Source: Occultella glacieicola (GTDB lineage Bacteria > Actinomycetota > Actinomycetes > Actinomycetales > Beutenbergiaceae). Taken from it: 64,000 bases of DNA. Below are positions 1 through 9,263 of this stretch, piece by piece. The first letter of the stretch is position 1; every line of letters starts with the position of its first letter. The stretch spans positions 90,081 to 154,080 of the forward strand of contig NZ_SMNA01000013.1 of assembly GCF_004353825.1 (NCBI RefSeq), given 5' to 3'. The notes under the pieces were generated by a model, which searched no databases, had not been told where the DNA came from, and saw only the letters and a list, made by a program, of their open reading frames with translations. The position numbers and the translations under genes were made by a program.

Positions 1-890
1 TCGTGGTCCTGGGCGATGAGCAGGGCGCGCCCGTCCGGGTAGAAGTCCGCGTCCGAGACGTCGCCCGGCAGGCCCGGCTCGATCGGACGGATCAGCCCGG
101 TCCGCACGTCCCAGATCAGCAGCCGGTTGGCGCCGGACCGCTCGTGCCGGACCAGGAGCCGCGAGTCGGCGGCGTGTGGTGCGAACGCGATCGCCCACAG
201 GCCCAGACCGGGCCCGTCGTCCAGGTCCGCGACCGCGGCGCCGTTGTCGACCGAGAGGACCCGGATCGCCGGGTGCCGGTTGTCGCCGCGCTCGCTGTGC
301 TCGACGGCCACCAGGTTGCCGTCCCGGCTCAGGGCAGCCGCCTCCGCGTCCTGGGCGTGCCGGTACAGCGGCACGGGCACGGCATCGGGGTATCCGGCCC
401 GGACGGCGTGGATCTGGGTTCCGTAACTCTCATCGCTGCGCCCGATCACGGCCGTGCCGTCGTCGTGGAGCAGCAGCCCGGCGGAGTAGGCAGGCGGCAG
501 GTTGATCGGGTGCTCAGGCCGGCGGGTCACGGTGGAGCCGAACGGTTGCCGCCGCCAGGTACCGAACTCGTCGCCGTCGTGGTCGTCGAACCACCAGATC
601 CACGCCCCGGTCGGGTCGATCGTGGCGTCCGTGGTGCCGTGCGGGCGGTCGGTCGCGCGCACCAGCGCACCGGTGGAGACGGTCCAGGAGTGCACCTGCT
701 GCGCCCCACCCGCGGTGGCGATCACCACCGCGCGGTCCGGGTTGGCGTGCGCCCACTCGGGCAGACCGACCCGGCGGGCCCGGAAGCGCTCCTCCCAGGG
801 CGGCGGCGGCCAGGTCTCGACGTCCGCGCCGGGTCGGGCGGAGCGGTCGGTGGCCCGGTGGGTGCGGCCGGTGACGCGATCGATCGGCAT
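1..890 (-). CDS. S9-type (prolyl oligopeptidase-like) peptidase, N-terminal propeller part, truncated by window edge
   Basis: This reading frame starts at the ATG whose first base is 890 on the minus strand and runs open to base 1, so at least 296 codons are present and the C-terminus lies outside the window. The visible protein is a run of beta-propeller-like blades with WD/PD40-type strings such as SWTVSTGALV, WWFDDHDGDE and DADFYPDGRALLI. This matches the N-terminal propeller of S9 serine peptidases that cleave short peptides. The catalytic alpha/beta-hydrolase domain, which would confirm the family, is not in view, so a plain TolB-like propeller protein is possible. It diverges from the gntR-prp operon. 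Confidence 0.6.
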   Translation of the reverse strand, partial: MPIDRVTGRTHRATDRSARPGADVETWPPPPWEERFRARRVGLPEWAHANPDRAVVIATAGGAQQVHSWTVSTGALVRATDRPHGTTDATIDPTGAWIWWFDDHDGDEFGTWRRQPFGSTVTRRPEHPINLPPAYSAGLLLHDDGTAVIGRSDESYGTQIHAVRAGYPDAVPVPLYRHAQDAEAAALSRDGNLVAVEHSERGDNRHPAIRVLSVDNGAAVADLDDGPGLGLWAIAFAPHAADSRLLVRHERSGANRLLIWDVRTGLIRPIEPGLPGDVSDADFYPDGRALLIAQDH

Positions 891-996
891 GTCGGCAGCC
901 TACGACCACCGCGCCGACCGCGGTGCCGGGTGTTCGACGAGCGCCCGTGGCCGACGCGGTCGTGGTGATCCGGCGTGCCCACCCGGTGCGTCGAAA

Positions 997-1075
997 TGTA
1001 TACACGCGAGGCTGATTCCGGACGGAACTGGTCAGAACGAGGGATTGGTGTATACGCTGGGGTCAAGATCTGACC
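997..1075. promoter_or_regulatory. Putative GntR operators and prp operon promoter region
   Basis: The palindrome TGTATACA lies at 997-1004 and the related GTGTATAC at 1048-1055; their centres are 52 bp apart, about five helical turns. The second site overlaps a possible -10 element (TATACG, 1051-1056). A further short dyad, GGTCA-5-TGACC, lies at 1061-1075. FadR-subfamily GntR proteins usually bind short palindromes near their own promoter, so autoregulation is likely. Assignment of these sites to the adjacent regulator is inferred. Confidence 0.5.
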
Positions 1076-1091
1076 AAGGCAGGTGAATCTG

Positions 1092-1808
1092 ATGCGGGCT
1101 GGTTCGCGGGCCTACCACGCCCTGCGCGAGGACATCCTCGAGTGGCGGCTGCCGCCCGGTACACCCCTGGGCGAGGTGGAGCAGGCGCAACGGCTCGGCG
1201 TCTCCCGCACCCCGGTCCGGGAGGCGCTCGCCCGGCTCGCCGCCGACGGACTCGTGCGTGGCACCGGCGCCCGGGGCGCCGTCGTCGCCGATCTCTCGCC
1301 CGCGGACGTGCGCGACCTGTTCGACCTGCGGATCGCCGTCGAGACCCGGCTCGCCCGGCTCGCGGCGCAGCGACGCGACCCCGGACCCTTCCGGGCCCTC
1401 GCCGCGGACCTGGGCGCCGCCGTCGACCTGGATCTGGGCGCACCCGGGGACCGGGCCTCCTACTACGACCTGGTGCAGCGACTCGACGACGCGATCGACA
1501 CGGCGGCCGCGAGCCGGCTGCTGTCCCAGGCCCTCGACGGGGTCCGGCTGCACCTGAGGCGGCTGCGACGGGTAGCCCGGGACCACCCCGACCGGTTGCG
1601 GGAGTCGGCCAGCGAGCACCTGAGCGTGACCCGCGCCATCCTGGACTCCGACGCCGAACTGGCGGCTGCCGCGACCCTCGTGCACCTGCGCGCGAGCCTC
1701 GGCCACATCCTGCACACCTACGAGGACGACCCCGCACGACCGCTGCCGACGGCGCCGACGGCGCTCTCGGCCGACGAACCCACCGCGCGAATCGGAGAGG
1801 CCCCATGA
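1092..1808 (+). CDS. GntR/FadR-family transcriptional regulator of the methylcitrate operon
   Basis: A 238-residue regulator with an N-terminal winged helix-turn-helix (about residues 5-65, with the GntR signature [20 protein letters not shown]) and a C-terminal all-helical FCD ligand domain (about 75-210). I place the start at ATG 1092 because AGGTGA at 1081-1086 gives a good 5-nt spacing; GTG 1083 overlaps that site. The stop overlaps the prpD start (ATGA), so it is the first gene of gntR-prpDBC. It probably represses the operon until a methylcitrate-pathway metabolite accumulates; the ligand is inferred from context. The 30-residue tail after the FCD domain is Pro/Ala/Thr rich. Confidence 0.88.
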   Translation: MRAGSRAYHALREDILEWRLPPGTPLGEVEQAQRLGVSRTPVREALARLAADGLVRGTGARGAVVADLSPADVRDLFDLRIAVETRLARLAAQRRDPGPFRALAADLGAAVDLDLGAPGDRASYYDLVQRLDDAIDTAAASRLLSQALDGVRLHLRRLRRVARDHPDRLRESASEHLSVTRAILDSDAELAAAATLVHLRASLGHILHTYEDDPARPLPTAPTALSADEPTARIGEAP

Positions 1809-3319
1809 TCACCCACCAGGTACGCACCCACCGCAGCGACGAGGACCTACCCCGCACGCAGCAACTCGCCTGGAGTCTCGCCGAGCTCGCCACCGACCCG
1901 GTGCCGGTGACCCCCGAGGTCACCGAGATGATCATCAACCGGGTCATCGACAACGCGGCCGTGGCGACGGCGTCCCTGCTGCGGGCGCCGGTGGTGGCGG
2001 CCCGTTCGCAGGCGCTCGCTCACCCGTACACGCCCGGGGCGACCGTGTTCGGTCGCAGCCCGGACCTGCGGGTCAGCCCCGAGTGGGCCGCCTGGGCGAA
2101 CGGGGTCGCGGTCCGCGAGCTCGACTACCACGACACGTTCCTGGCCGCGGAGTACTCCCACCCGGGCGACAACATCCCGCCGATCCTCGCCGTCGCCCAG
2201 CACACCGGCGCCTCCGGTGCGGACCTGGTCCGGGGCATCACCACCGGGTACGAGATCCAGGTCGACCTGGTCCGGGCGATCAGCCTGCACAAGCACAAGA
2301 TCGACCACGTGGCCCACCTCGGGCCGAGCGCGGCCGCCGGCATCGGCACCCTGCTCCGGCTGGACGCCGAGACGGTCTTCCAGGCCATCGGGCAGGCGCT
2401 GCACACCACCACCGCGACCCGGCAGTCCCGCAAGGGGCAGATCTCGACGTGGAAGGCGTACGCGCCCGCCCTGGCCGGCAAGCTCGCCATCGAGGCCGTC
2501 GACCGGGCGATGCGCGGGCAGACGTCCCCCGAGCCGATCTACGAGGGCGAGGACGGCGTGATCGCCTGGCTCCTGGACGGGCCGGACGCGACCTACGACG
2601 TGCCGCTGCCGGGCCCGGGGGAGCCGCGCACCGGGATCCTCGACACGTACACGAAGGAGCACTCCGCGGAGTACCAGTCGCAGGCGCTCATCGATCTGGC
2701 CCGGCGGCTGCACCGGACCCGCCCGGAACTGGCCGAGCCGGGCCGGATCGAATCCATCGTCATCCACACCAGCCACCACACCCACTACGTGATCGGCTCC
2801 GGCGCGAACGACCCGCAGAAGTACTCCCCGTCCGCCACCCGGGAGACGCTCGACCACTCGATCCCGTACATCGTCGCGGTCGCGCTGCAGGACGGCACCT
2901 GGCACCACGAACGCTCGTATGCCCCGGAGCGGGCGGGCCGCCCGGACACCGTGGCCCTGTGGCAGAAGATCACCACCGCCGAGGACCCCGAGTGGACCCG
3001 CCGCTACCACTCCACGGACCCGGCCGAGAAGGCGTTCGGGGGCCGGATGGAGATCACCACCACCGACGGGCAGCGGATCGTGGAGGAGATCGCCGTGGCC
3101 GACGCCCACCCCCTCGGGGCCCGCCCGTTCGAGCGCGCGCAGTACGTCGAGAAGTTCCGCACCCTGGCCGACGGCGTCCTCGAGCCGGCCGAGATCGACC
3201 GGTTCCTCACGGTCGCGGCACGGCTGCCGGAGCTCGAACCGGGGGAGCTGTCCCAGCTCACCGTGGTGGCCCGGCCCGGGCTGCTCGGCACGGTGCGCTC
3301 ACCCAAGGGCCTGTTCTGA
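1805..3319 (+). CDS. prpD: 2-methylcitrate dehydratase (MmgE/PrpD family)
   Basis: A 504-residue MmgE/PrpD protein, the usual length for bacterial PrpD. It dehydrates 2-methylcitrate to 2-methyl-cis-aconitate in propionyl-CoA breakdown. Family stretches are visible through the protein: the N-terminal helical domain ([13 protein letters not shown]), the central [16 protein letters not shown] block, [17 protein letters not shown] and [19 protein letters not shown], and a C-terminal domain with [10 protein letters not shown]. It overlaps gntR by 4 nt upstream and prpB by one base downstream (TGATG), indicating translational coupling. No acnD/prpF pair is present, so PrpD plus a cellular aconitase probably supplies the isomerisation. 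Confidence 0.93.
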   Translation: MITHQVRTHRSDEDLPRTQQLAWSLAELATDPVPVTPEVTEMIINRVIDNAAVATASLLRAPVVAARSQALAHPYTPGATVFGRSPDLRVSPEWAAWANGVAVRELDYHDTFLAAEYSHPGDNIPPILAVAQHTGASGADLVRGITTGYEIQVDLVRAISLHKHKIDHVAHLGPSAAAGIGTLLRLDAETVFQAIGQALHTTTATRQSRKGQISTWKAYAPALAGKLAIEAVDRAMRGQTSPEPIYEGEDGVIAWLLDGPDATYDVPLPGPGEPRTGILDTYTKEHSAEYQSQALIDLARRLHRTRPELAEPGRIESIVIHTSHHTHYVIGSGANDPQKYSPSATRETLDHSIPYIVAVALQDGTWHHERSYAPERAGRPDTVALWQKITTAEDPEWTRRYHSTDPAEKAFGGRMEITTTDGQRIVEEIAVADAHPLGARPFERAQYVEKFRTLADGVLEPAEIDRFLTVAARLPELEPGELSQLTVVARPGLLGTVRSPKGLF

Positions 3320-4212
3320 TGCTGCACGCCCCGGCGAGTGCGGCGGCCAAACGGCGCGGGCTGCGCGAGGCTCTCGCGGGCCCGGACCTGCTTCGCTTCC
3401 CCGGGGCGTTCAACCCGCTCTCGGCCCGGCTGATCGAGGAGAAGGGCTTCGAGGGGGTCTACATCTCCGGGGCCGTGCTCTCCGCCGACCTCGGTCTGCC
3501 GGACATCGGCCTGACCACCCTCACCGAGGTGGCGGCCCGGTCCGGACAGATCGCCCGGATGACGAACCTGCCGGCGATCGTGGACGCGGACACCGGGTTC
3601 GGAGAACCGATGAACGTGGCCCGCACCATCCAGGTCCTCGAGGACGCCGGGCTCGCCGGCGCCCACATCGAGGACCAGGTGAACCCCAAGCGGTGCGGGC
3701 ACCTGGACGGCAAGTCCGTGGTGGGGCTCGGTGACGCGGTCAAACGGATCCGCGCCGCCGCCGACGCCCGCCGGGACCCGGACTTCCTGATCATGGCGCG
3801 CACCGACGTGCGCGCCCTCGAGGGGCTGCCCGCGGCCGTCGACCGGGCCCGGGCGCTCGTGGACGCCGGAGCGGACGCGATCTTCCCCGAGGCGATGGCG
3901 GACCTGCGCGAGTTCGAGGCCGTCGCCTCCGCGGTGGAGGTCCCGGTGCTGGCGAACATGACCGAGTTCGGCAAGTCCGAGCTGTTCACGACGGCGCTAC
4001 TCGCCTCCGCCGGGGTCCGGATCGTCATCTATCCGGTCACCCTGCTCCGGCTGGCGATGGGGGAGGCCGAGCGGGGCCTGGACGAGATCGTCGCCGCCGG
4101 CACCCAGGCGGGGGTGGTGCCCCGGATGCAGACCCGGGCCCGGCTCTACGAACTGCTCGACTACGCCGCGTACAACGAGTTCGACTCCGAGATCTTCACC
4201 TACCGGCCCTGA
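3319..4212 (+). CDS. prpB: 2-methylisocitrate lyase
   Basis: A 297-residue member of the isocitrate lyase/PEP mutase superfamily that splits 2-methylisocitrate to pyruvate and succinate. The catalytic cysteine loop KRCGH is present (in VNPKRCGHLDGK, about residues 121-132), as are the metal-binding DADTGFG strand (about 92-98) and the IEDQ motif. The KRCGH loop and the prp context separate it from plain PEP mutases. Translation starts on the base that ends prpD. The 41-nt gap to prpC contains a GGAGGA ribosome-binding site. Confidence 0.93.
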   Translation: MLHAPASAAAKRRGLREALAGPDLLRFPGAFNPLSARLIEEKGFEGVYISGAVLSADLGLPDIGLTTLTEVAARSGQIARMTNLPAIVDADTGFGEPMNVARTIQVLEDAGLAGAHIEDQVNPKRCGHLDGKSVVGLGDAVKRIRAAADARRDPDFLIMARTDVRALEGLPAAVDRARALVDAGADAIFPEAMADLREFEAVASAVEVPVLANMTEFGKSELFTTALLASAGVRIVIYPVTLLRLAMGEAERGLDEIVAAGTQAGVVPRMQTRARLYELLDYAAYNEFDSEIFTYRP

Positions 4213-4253
4213 ACCGGCACCCGAAGCGATCCACCGACGATGGAGGACACACC

Positions 4254-5375
4254 ATGACCGAGACGGACATCAAGAAGGGGCTGGCCGGGGTCGTCGTCGA
4301 CGTCACGGCCATCTCCAAGGTCAACCCCGAGACCAACTCGCTGCTCTACCGCGGCTACCCGGTGCAGGACCTCGCCGCGCACTGCTCGTTCGAGGAGGTC
4401 GCCCACCTGCTCTGGCACGGCGAGCTGCCCACGCCCGAGGAACTGGCGGCCCAGAACGAGGCCGAGCGCGCCCAGCGCGCCCTGCCCGACGGCGTCGTCG
4501 ACGTCGTCTCGGCCCTGCCGACCACCTGCCACCCGATGGACGTGTGCCGCACCGCCGTGTCGGTGATCGGCGCGCACGACCCGGCCGCCGAGGACCCCTC
4601 ACCCGAGGCGAGCCTCGCGAAGTCTCTGCGCCTGTTCGCCCAGCTCCCCGCCGTCGTCGCCTTCGACCAGCGCCGACGCCGCGGCCAGGAACTCGTGCCC
4701 CCGCGCGCGGACCTCGGCTACGCCGAGAACTTCCTGTACATGACGTACGGCGAGGTCCCCGAGCCGGAGGTGGTGCGGGCGTTCGAGGTGTCGATGGTGC
4801 TCTACGCCGAGCACTCCTTCAACGCCTCCACGTTCACGGCCCGGGTGATCACCTCGACGCTGGCGGACCTGCACTCGGCCGTGGTCGGCGCGATCGGCGC
4901 GCTCAAGGGGCCGCTGCACGGCGGCGCGAACGAGGCCGTGATGGCGACCTTCGAACAGATCGGATCGGCCGAGAACGCCGAGGCCTGGCTGGACGACGCG
5001 CTCGCGAACAAGAAGAAGATCATGGGCTTCGGGCACCGGGTCTACAAGAACGGCGACTCCCGGGTGCCGACCATGAAGTCGGTCCTGGACGACCTGGTCG
5101 CCCACTACGACCGGCCCGACCTCGGCGCGCTCTACGCTGCGCTCGAGAAGGCCATGGGGGACCGCAAGAACATCAAGCCGAACCTCGACTACCCGGCCGG
5201 GCCCGCCTACCACCTGATGGGCTTCGACACCCCGACCTTCACCCCGCTGTTCGTCGCCTCCCGGGTCACCGGGTGGACCGCGCACATCATGGAGCAGGCT
5301 GCCTCGAACGCTCTGATCCGGCCGCTCAGCGAGTACGTCGGTCCGGACCAGCGCGAGGTGCCCCGGCGCGGCTGA
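4254..5375 (+). CDS. prpC: 2-methylcitrate synthase (citrate synthase family)
   Basis: A 373-residue short-type citrate synthase that condenses propionyl-CoA with oxaloacetate. The three catalytic positions of the fold are recognisable: the His in LKGPLHGGANE, the His in GFGHRVYK, and a C-terminal Asp in the PAGPAYHLMGF region (NLDYPAG). The N-terminal GLAGVVVDVTAISKVNPETNSLLYRGYPVQDL is typical of actinobacterial PrpC/GltA2-like proteins. It is last in gntR-prpD-prpB-prpC and is followed by a strong hairpin. Substrate preference is assigned from the operon, since sequence alone does not cleanly separate PrpC from citrate synthase. Confidence 0.92.
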   Translation: MTETDIKKGLAGVVVDVTAISKVNPETNSLLYRGYPVQDLAAHCSFEEVAHLLWHGELPTPEELAAQNEAERAQRALPDGVVDVVSALPTTCHPMDVCRTAVSVIGAHDPAAEDPSPEASLAKSLRLFAQLPAVVAFDQRRRRGQELVPPRADLGYAENFLYMTYGEVPEPEVVRAFEVSMVLYAEHSFNASTFTARVITSTLADLHSAVVGAIGALKGPLHGGANEAVMATFEQIGSAENAEAWLDDALANKKKIMGFGHRVYKNGDSRVPTMKSVLDDLVAHYDRPDLGALYAALEKAMGDRKNIKPNLDYPAGPAYHLMGFDTPTFTPLFVASRVTGWTAHIMEQAASNALIRPLSEYVGPDQREVPRRG

Positions 5376-5380
5376 CGCAC

Positions 5381-5425
5381 CGCGCTGCGCCACTGACCCG
5401 CGGGACGGGTCAGTGGCGCAGCGCG
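5381..5425. terminator. Perfect 19-bp hairpin between convergent prpC and SDR genes
   Basis: The arms at 5381-5399 and 5407-5425 are perfectly complementary with a 7-nt loop. There is no U-run on either side, as is common for actinobacterial terminators. The position between converging genes suggests it ends transcription from both sides. Confidence 0.8.
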
Positions 5426-5472
5426 CGCGTCGGGCAGGGCCTCCCGCCGACTGCCGCAGCGCCGGGCCGGGC

Positions 5473-6231
5473 TCAGACGGCCGTGTAGCCGCCGTCGACC
5501 AGGTGGTAGCTGCCGGTGATGAAGCTGGCCCGCTCGGACAGCAGGAAGCAGACCAGCGCCGAGACCTCCTCGGGTCGCCCGAGACGCCCGAGCGGGTGCC
5601 GCCCGATCAGCGCGTCCCGGAACTCCTCGGGCAGCCCGGCCAACAGCGGGGTGTCGATGTAGGCCGGGCCGACGGAGTTGATCCGCAGGCCGGCCGGGCC
5701 GTACTCCGCGGCGGCATTCTTGGTGAGCCCGACGACGGCGTGCTTGGCGGCCGTGTAGGCGCCGTTGCCGATCGCCGCCACGGTGCCGTGGATCGAGGCC
5801 ATGTTCACGATCGCGCTGCGCCGGGGATCCTTGAGCAGCTCCGGGATCTGGTACCGCATCCCGTACAGGACGCCGTTGAGGTTGATGTCGATGACCCGGT
5901 CCCAGTCGGCCAGGTCGACCTCGCCGGCCGGCGCCTGCGCACCGCCGATCCCGGCGTTGTTCACGGCCAGGTGCAGTCCGCCGTACGTCGCCACGGCGTG
6001 CTCGACGAGCGCACGCGAGGACTCCGCGTCGGCCACGTCCTGCGCGAACGGGGACGCGGTGCCACCGGCCGCCACGATCTCCTCCGCGACCCGGGTCGCG
6101 CCGTCCAGGTTCAGGTCGCTGACCACCACCGCCGCCCCGCCGTCGGCGAGCTCCTTCGCGATCGCCTCGCCGAGACCGGAGCCGCCCCCGGTCACGATCG
6201 CCACCTTGTCGTCGAATCGGAAGTCCGCCAT
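5473..6231 (-). CDS. Short-chain dehydrogenase/reductase (SDR), classical type
   Basis: A 252-residue cytoplasmic NAD(P)-dependent oxidoreductase. The Rossmann motif TGGGSGLG (about residues 14-21), the NNAG motif, a catalytic Ser in NMASIHG and the YTAAK Tyr-Lys pair are all present. An Asp at the end of beta-2 (VVVSDLNL) favours NAD over NADP. The C-terminal DGGY motif is typical of the FabG/3-hydroxyacyl or sugar-alcohol dehydrogenase group. It stands alone between the prp terminator and the promoter of the importer operon, so its substrate cannot be deduced. Confidence 0.9.
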   Translation of the reverse strand: MADFRFDDKVAIVTGGGSGLGEAIAKELADGGAAVVVSDLNLDGATRVAEEIVAAGGTASPFAQDVADAESSRALVEHAVATYGGLHLAVNNAGIGGAQAPAGEVDLADWDRVIDINLNGVLYGMRYQIPELLKDPRRSAIVNMASIHGTVAAIGNGAYTAAKHAVVGLTKNAAAEYGPAGLRINSVGPAYIDTPLLAGLPEEFRDALIGRHPLGRLGRPEEVSALVCFLLSERASFITGSYHLVDGGYTAV

Positions 6232-6368
6232 CGCCGTCTCCTGTCGCTGAGGTTGCTGAGGTTGCTGTGCCTTCAGCGTAGGCGTGGGACCGGCGGCCCG
6301 CCTGGGCCCTCGGTCCCACGACGCCGGAGCGGAGACCGAGCCCGCTCCGGCGGGATCCGATCACCCCC

Positions 6369-6398
6369 TTGACGCCTTCCGGGACTCCCGCCTATGGT
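6369..6398 (+). promoter_or_regulatory. Sigma-70-type promoter of the ABC importer operon
   Basis: TTGACG (6369-6374) and TATGGT (6393-6398) are separated by 18 bp, close to the housekeeping consensus. They leave a roughly 115-nt 5' untranslated leader before the ATG at 6520. The rest of the 288-bp gap (6232-6519) shows no gene. Confidence 0.6.
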
Positions 6399-6519
6399 CT
6401 GCGCATACGTAGTACCGCCTCGTGCGGAAATTCTCGTGCCACGATGGGCATACGAATGACCATCCCGGAGAACCATCGCGGCGCATCGACTGATCGACCT
6501 CGACGACGAGAGAGTTCTC

Positions 6520-8178
6520 ATGCGCATCAAGCACACGATCCTGAGGGTTGCCCTCCCGCTGGCGGTCACCGCCGCCCTGGTGGCGGCTTGTTCGCCGAAC
6601 ACCGTGGCGGACCCGGACGGCACCTCCGACGACAGCGTCCCGGCCCTGGTCTACGGCAATACCGACGGTGGTACGACGTACACGCTCAACTACAACGTGT
6701 ACTCGCCGGCCACGGACAAGTCCCCCAACAGCTCGCTCGTCTACGAGCCGCTCGTCCGCATCGACTACAGCGACGGCGGGAACCTCGCCCCGTGGCTGGC
6801 CGAGTCCTGGACGTTCTCCCCGGACGGCACCTCCGTGACGTTCGTGCTGCGGGACGACGTCACGTTCTCCGACGGCGAGCCCATGACGGCGGACGACGTC
6901 GCGTTCTCGCTGTCGATCCCCCTCGAGCACGCCGAGCTGAACGCCACCGGCGCCACCTACGAGTCCGTGGAGGCGGTCTCCGAACACGAGGTCCAGGTGA
7001 CCTACGCGGCACCGTCCTACAGCTCGCTGAACCAGTTCGCCAGCCTGCAGATCGTGCCCGAGCACATCTGGAGCGAGCAGGAGCTGACCACCTGGACCAA
7101 TCCCGAACCGGTGGGCACCGGTGGCTTCACGGTGGCGGACTTCTCGCCGCAGCAGGTGACCTTCGAGGCCCGTGACGACTACTGGGGCGGCACCTTCGAG
7201 GTGCAGACGTTCAAGGTGGTTCCGGTCACCCAGGACACCGTGAAGGCACAGCTGCTCAGCGGTGACGTCCACTGGGGCACGGTCTCCTGGGCGAACGGTG
7301 AGGAGGAGTTCGTAGCCCTCGACCCCGAGGCGAACCACTACCAGCTCTATGCCACGGGTGGCGCGTTCTCGGCGATCTTCAACACCGGCCGCGCCCCGTT
7401 CGACGACGTCCACCTGCGCCGGGCCCTCGCGATGACCATTCCGCGGTCGGACATCGTGGCGACGCTGAACCGGCCGGGCACCGAGGCCGGCCCCACCGGA
7501 CTGGTCGACGGCGTCTACGCCGACTGGCTGCGGCCCGAGTACCAGGGCCTGGTGCAGGAGGTCGACGCCGAGGGAGCGTTGGCCGAGCTGGCCCAGTCCG
7601 GCTTCACGGTCGAAGGCGGCGCCCTCGTGCGGGACGGGCAGGTCTACAACCCGACGATCTCCTTCAACACGGACTTCGGGTGGGAGGCCTACGCGGACAT
7701 CATGATCAACAGCTGGCGCGAGCACCTCGGCCTCGAGGTCGCACCGGCCGGGGCGCCGGGCGCCGCGTTGTTCGAACAGCAGCAGCTCGGCCAGTTCGAC
7801 ATCACGATCAACGCCACCGGAGGGGCGGGCGTGTACGGGGTCTACAGCGGCCTGAGCTCGCAGTACCTGGCTCCCGAGGGCGAGCAGGCGGCCATCAACT
7901 ACGGCCGCTGGAACGACCCCGCCACCGACGAGGTGATCGCCCAGATGGCGTCCACCGCGGACCCCGAGGAACTGCGCGAACTCGGACAGGAGATGCAACA
8001 GATCGTCGTGGAGGGTGTCCCGTACAGCCCGATCTACACCAGCTACTGGTTCATCGACATCAACGCGAGCGAATGGACCGGTTGGCCGACCCCCGAGGAC
8101 TTCAGCTACGTACCGTCGCCGCAGCAGAGCACGGACAACACGCTGACCCTGCTCGGCCTCGAGCGGGCGGAGTCGTGA
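6520..8178 (+). CDS. ABC importer substrate-binding lipoprotein (SBP family 5, dipeptide/oligosaccharide type)
   Basis: A 552-residue exported lipoprotein. The N-terminus has a positive start (MRIKH), a hydrophobic stretch and the lipobox LVAAC with the lipidated Cys at position 24, so it is anchored outside the membrane. The body has SBP_bac_5 hallmarks: an early YEPLVRID segment, LAESWTFSPDGTSVTFVLRDDVTFSDGEP split over successive strands, and the NTGRAPFDDVHLRRALAMTI block. It starts the operon lipoprotein-permease-permease-ATPase-ATPase-lacI-FAD enzyme. Family 5 proteins bind peptides but also beta-oligosaccharides in many actinomycetes. The LacI regulator and FAD enzyme downstream favour a sugar, which is inference. 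Confidence 0.92.
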   Translation: MRIKHTILRVALPLAVTAALVAACSPNTVADPDGTSDDSVPALVYGNTDGGTTYTLNYNVYSPATDKSPNSSLVYEPLVRIDYSDGGNLAPWLAESWTFSPDGTSVTFVLRDDVTFSDGEPMTADDVAFSLSIPLEHAELNATGATYESVEAVSEHEVQVTYAAPSYSSLNQFASLQIVPEHIWSEQELTTWTNPEPVGTGGFTVADFSPQQVTFEARDDYWGGTFEVQTFKVVPVTQDTVKAQLLSGDVHWGTVSWANGEEEFVALDPEANHYQLYATGGAFSAIFNTGRAPFDDVHLRRALAMTIPRSDIVATLNRPGTEAGPTGLVDGVYADWLRPEYQGLVQEVDAEGALAELAQSGFTVEGGALVRDGQVYNPTISFNTDFGWEAYADIMINSWREHLGLEVAPAGAPGAALFEQQQLGQFDITINATGGAGVYGVYSGLSSQYLAPEGEQAAINYGRWNDPATDEVIAQMASTADPEELRELGQEMQQIVVEGVPYSPIYTSYWFIDINASEWTGWPTPEDFSYVPSPQQSTDNTLTLLGLERAES

Positions 8179-8206
8179 CGGCGGGCCCTCGGCCCGGGGA
8201 AGCGCC

Positions 8207-9256
8207 ATGACCGTCGTCACCGACGTGTCGGCGCCGGCGGCACCGACCACGCGGCTCCGGGTGCCGAGCCGGTGGGCCTTCCTGGCCCGCCGGCTGGGGT
8301 TCTACCTGACCGCCGCGTGGGCGGCGATCACGCTGAACTTCCTGCTCCCGCGGCTGATGCCCGGTGACCCGTCGGTCGCGATCGTGGACCAGCTGCAGCG
8401 GGTCAGCGGGCGTCAGCTGCCGCCCGAGACCCTGGTCTCGATCCAGACGCTCTTCGGCGATCCGGACGCGAACCTGGCCGAGCAGTACCTCGCCTACCTC
8501 GGCCAGCTCGCCAGGTTCGACCTGGGCATCTCGATCTCCCGCTTCCCGACCCCGGTCGCGGACCTGGTCGCCTCCGGGCTGCCGTGGACGCTGATGCTGG
8601 TGGGCACCACCACCGTGCTGGCCTTCGTGATCGGGACCGGCCTGGGGGTGCTGACCGGCTGGAAGGCGGGCGGCCGCTTCGACGCGATCGTCACCCCCGC
8701 CTCGACCTTCATCTCGTCCGTCCCGTACTTCTGGGTGGCGCTGATCGCGCTGTGGGTGTTCGCGTTCGAACTGCGCTGGCTCCCGTCCTCCGGTGGCTAC
8801 GACCCGGATCTCGAGGGCCCCGCGTTCTGGCTGAGCGCGCTGCGCTACGGCATCCTCCCGGCGGCCACGATCGTGTTCTCCGCGTTCGGCGGCTGGCTGC
8901 TGGGGATGCGCAACATGACCGTCACCACCGTCCGGGAGGAGTACGTGCTGCTCGCCCAGGCGAAGGGGCTGTCCCCGTCCCGGGTGGTCCTGCGCTACGC
9001 GGCCCGCAACGCCATGCTGCCCAGCTTCACGGGATTCGCACTGGCACTGGGCGGGGTGATCGGGGGCGCCCTGCTCACCGAGATCGTGTTCAGCTACCCG
9101 GGCATCGGCTACCTGCTCTACGACTCGCTGACCAAGCGCGACTACCCCGTGATGCAGGGCGTGTTCCTGCTGATCGCGCTGACCGTCCTGTTGGCGAACC
9201 TGATCGCCGACTCCGTCTACGTGTTCGTGGACCCCCGGGTCCGCGAGCAGGGGTGA
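8207..9256 (+). CDS. ABC importer permease 1 (DppB/OppB type)
   Basis: A 349-residue integral membrane protein of the BPD_transp_1 family. After a cytoplasmic N-terminus it has a first membrane segment (about residues 30-50), a long external loop, and a C-terminal group of about five helices. The ATPase-contact EAA-type loop is readable as REEYVLLAQAKGLSPSRVVLRYAARNAMLPS. The EIVFSYPGIGYLLYDSL ending is a DppB signature. It begins 28 bp after the lipoprotein stop and ends 7 bp before its partner permease. It forms half of the membrane channel. Confidence 0.93.
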   Translation: MTVVTDVSAPAAPTTRLRVPSRWAFLARRLGFYLTAAWAAITLNFLLPRLMPGDPSVAIVDQLQRVSGRQLPPETLVSIQTLFGDPDANLAEQYLAYLGQLARFDLGISISRFPTPVADLVASGLPWTLMLVGTTTVLAFVIGTGLGVLTGWKAGGRFDAIVTPASTFISSVPYFWVALIALWVFAFELRWLPSSGGYDPDLEGPAFWLSALRYGILPAATIVFSAFGGWLLGMRNMTVTTVREEYVLLAQAKGLSPSRVVLRYAARNAMLPSFTGFALALGGVIGGALLTEIVFSYPGIGYLLYDSLTKRDYPVMQGVFLLIALTVLLANLIADSVYVFVDPRVREQG

Positions 9257-9263
9257 GGCCGAC

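Noticed and set aside
3..968. Plus-strand open frame over the S9 peptidase end
   Set aside because: The minus strand gives a coherent propeller sequence with a proper start at 890; the plus frame does not.
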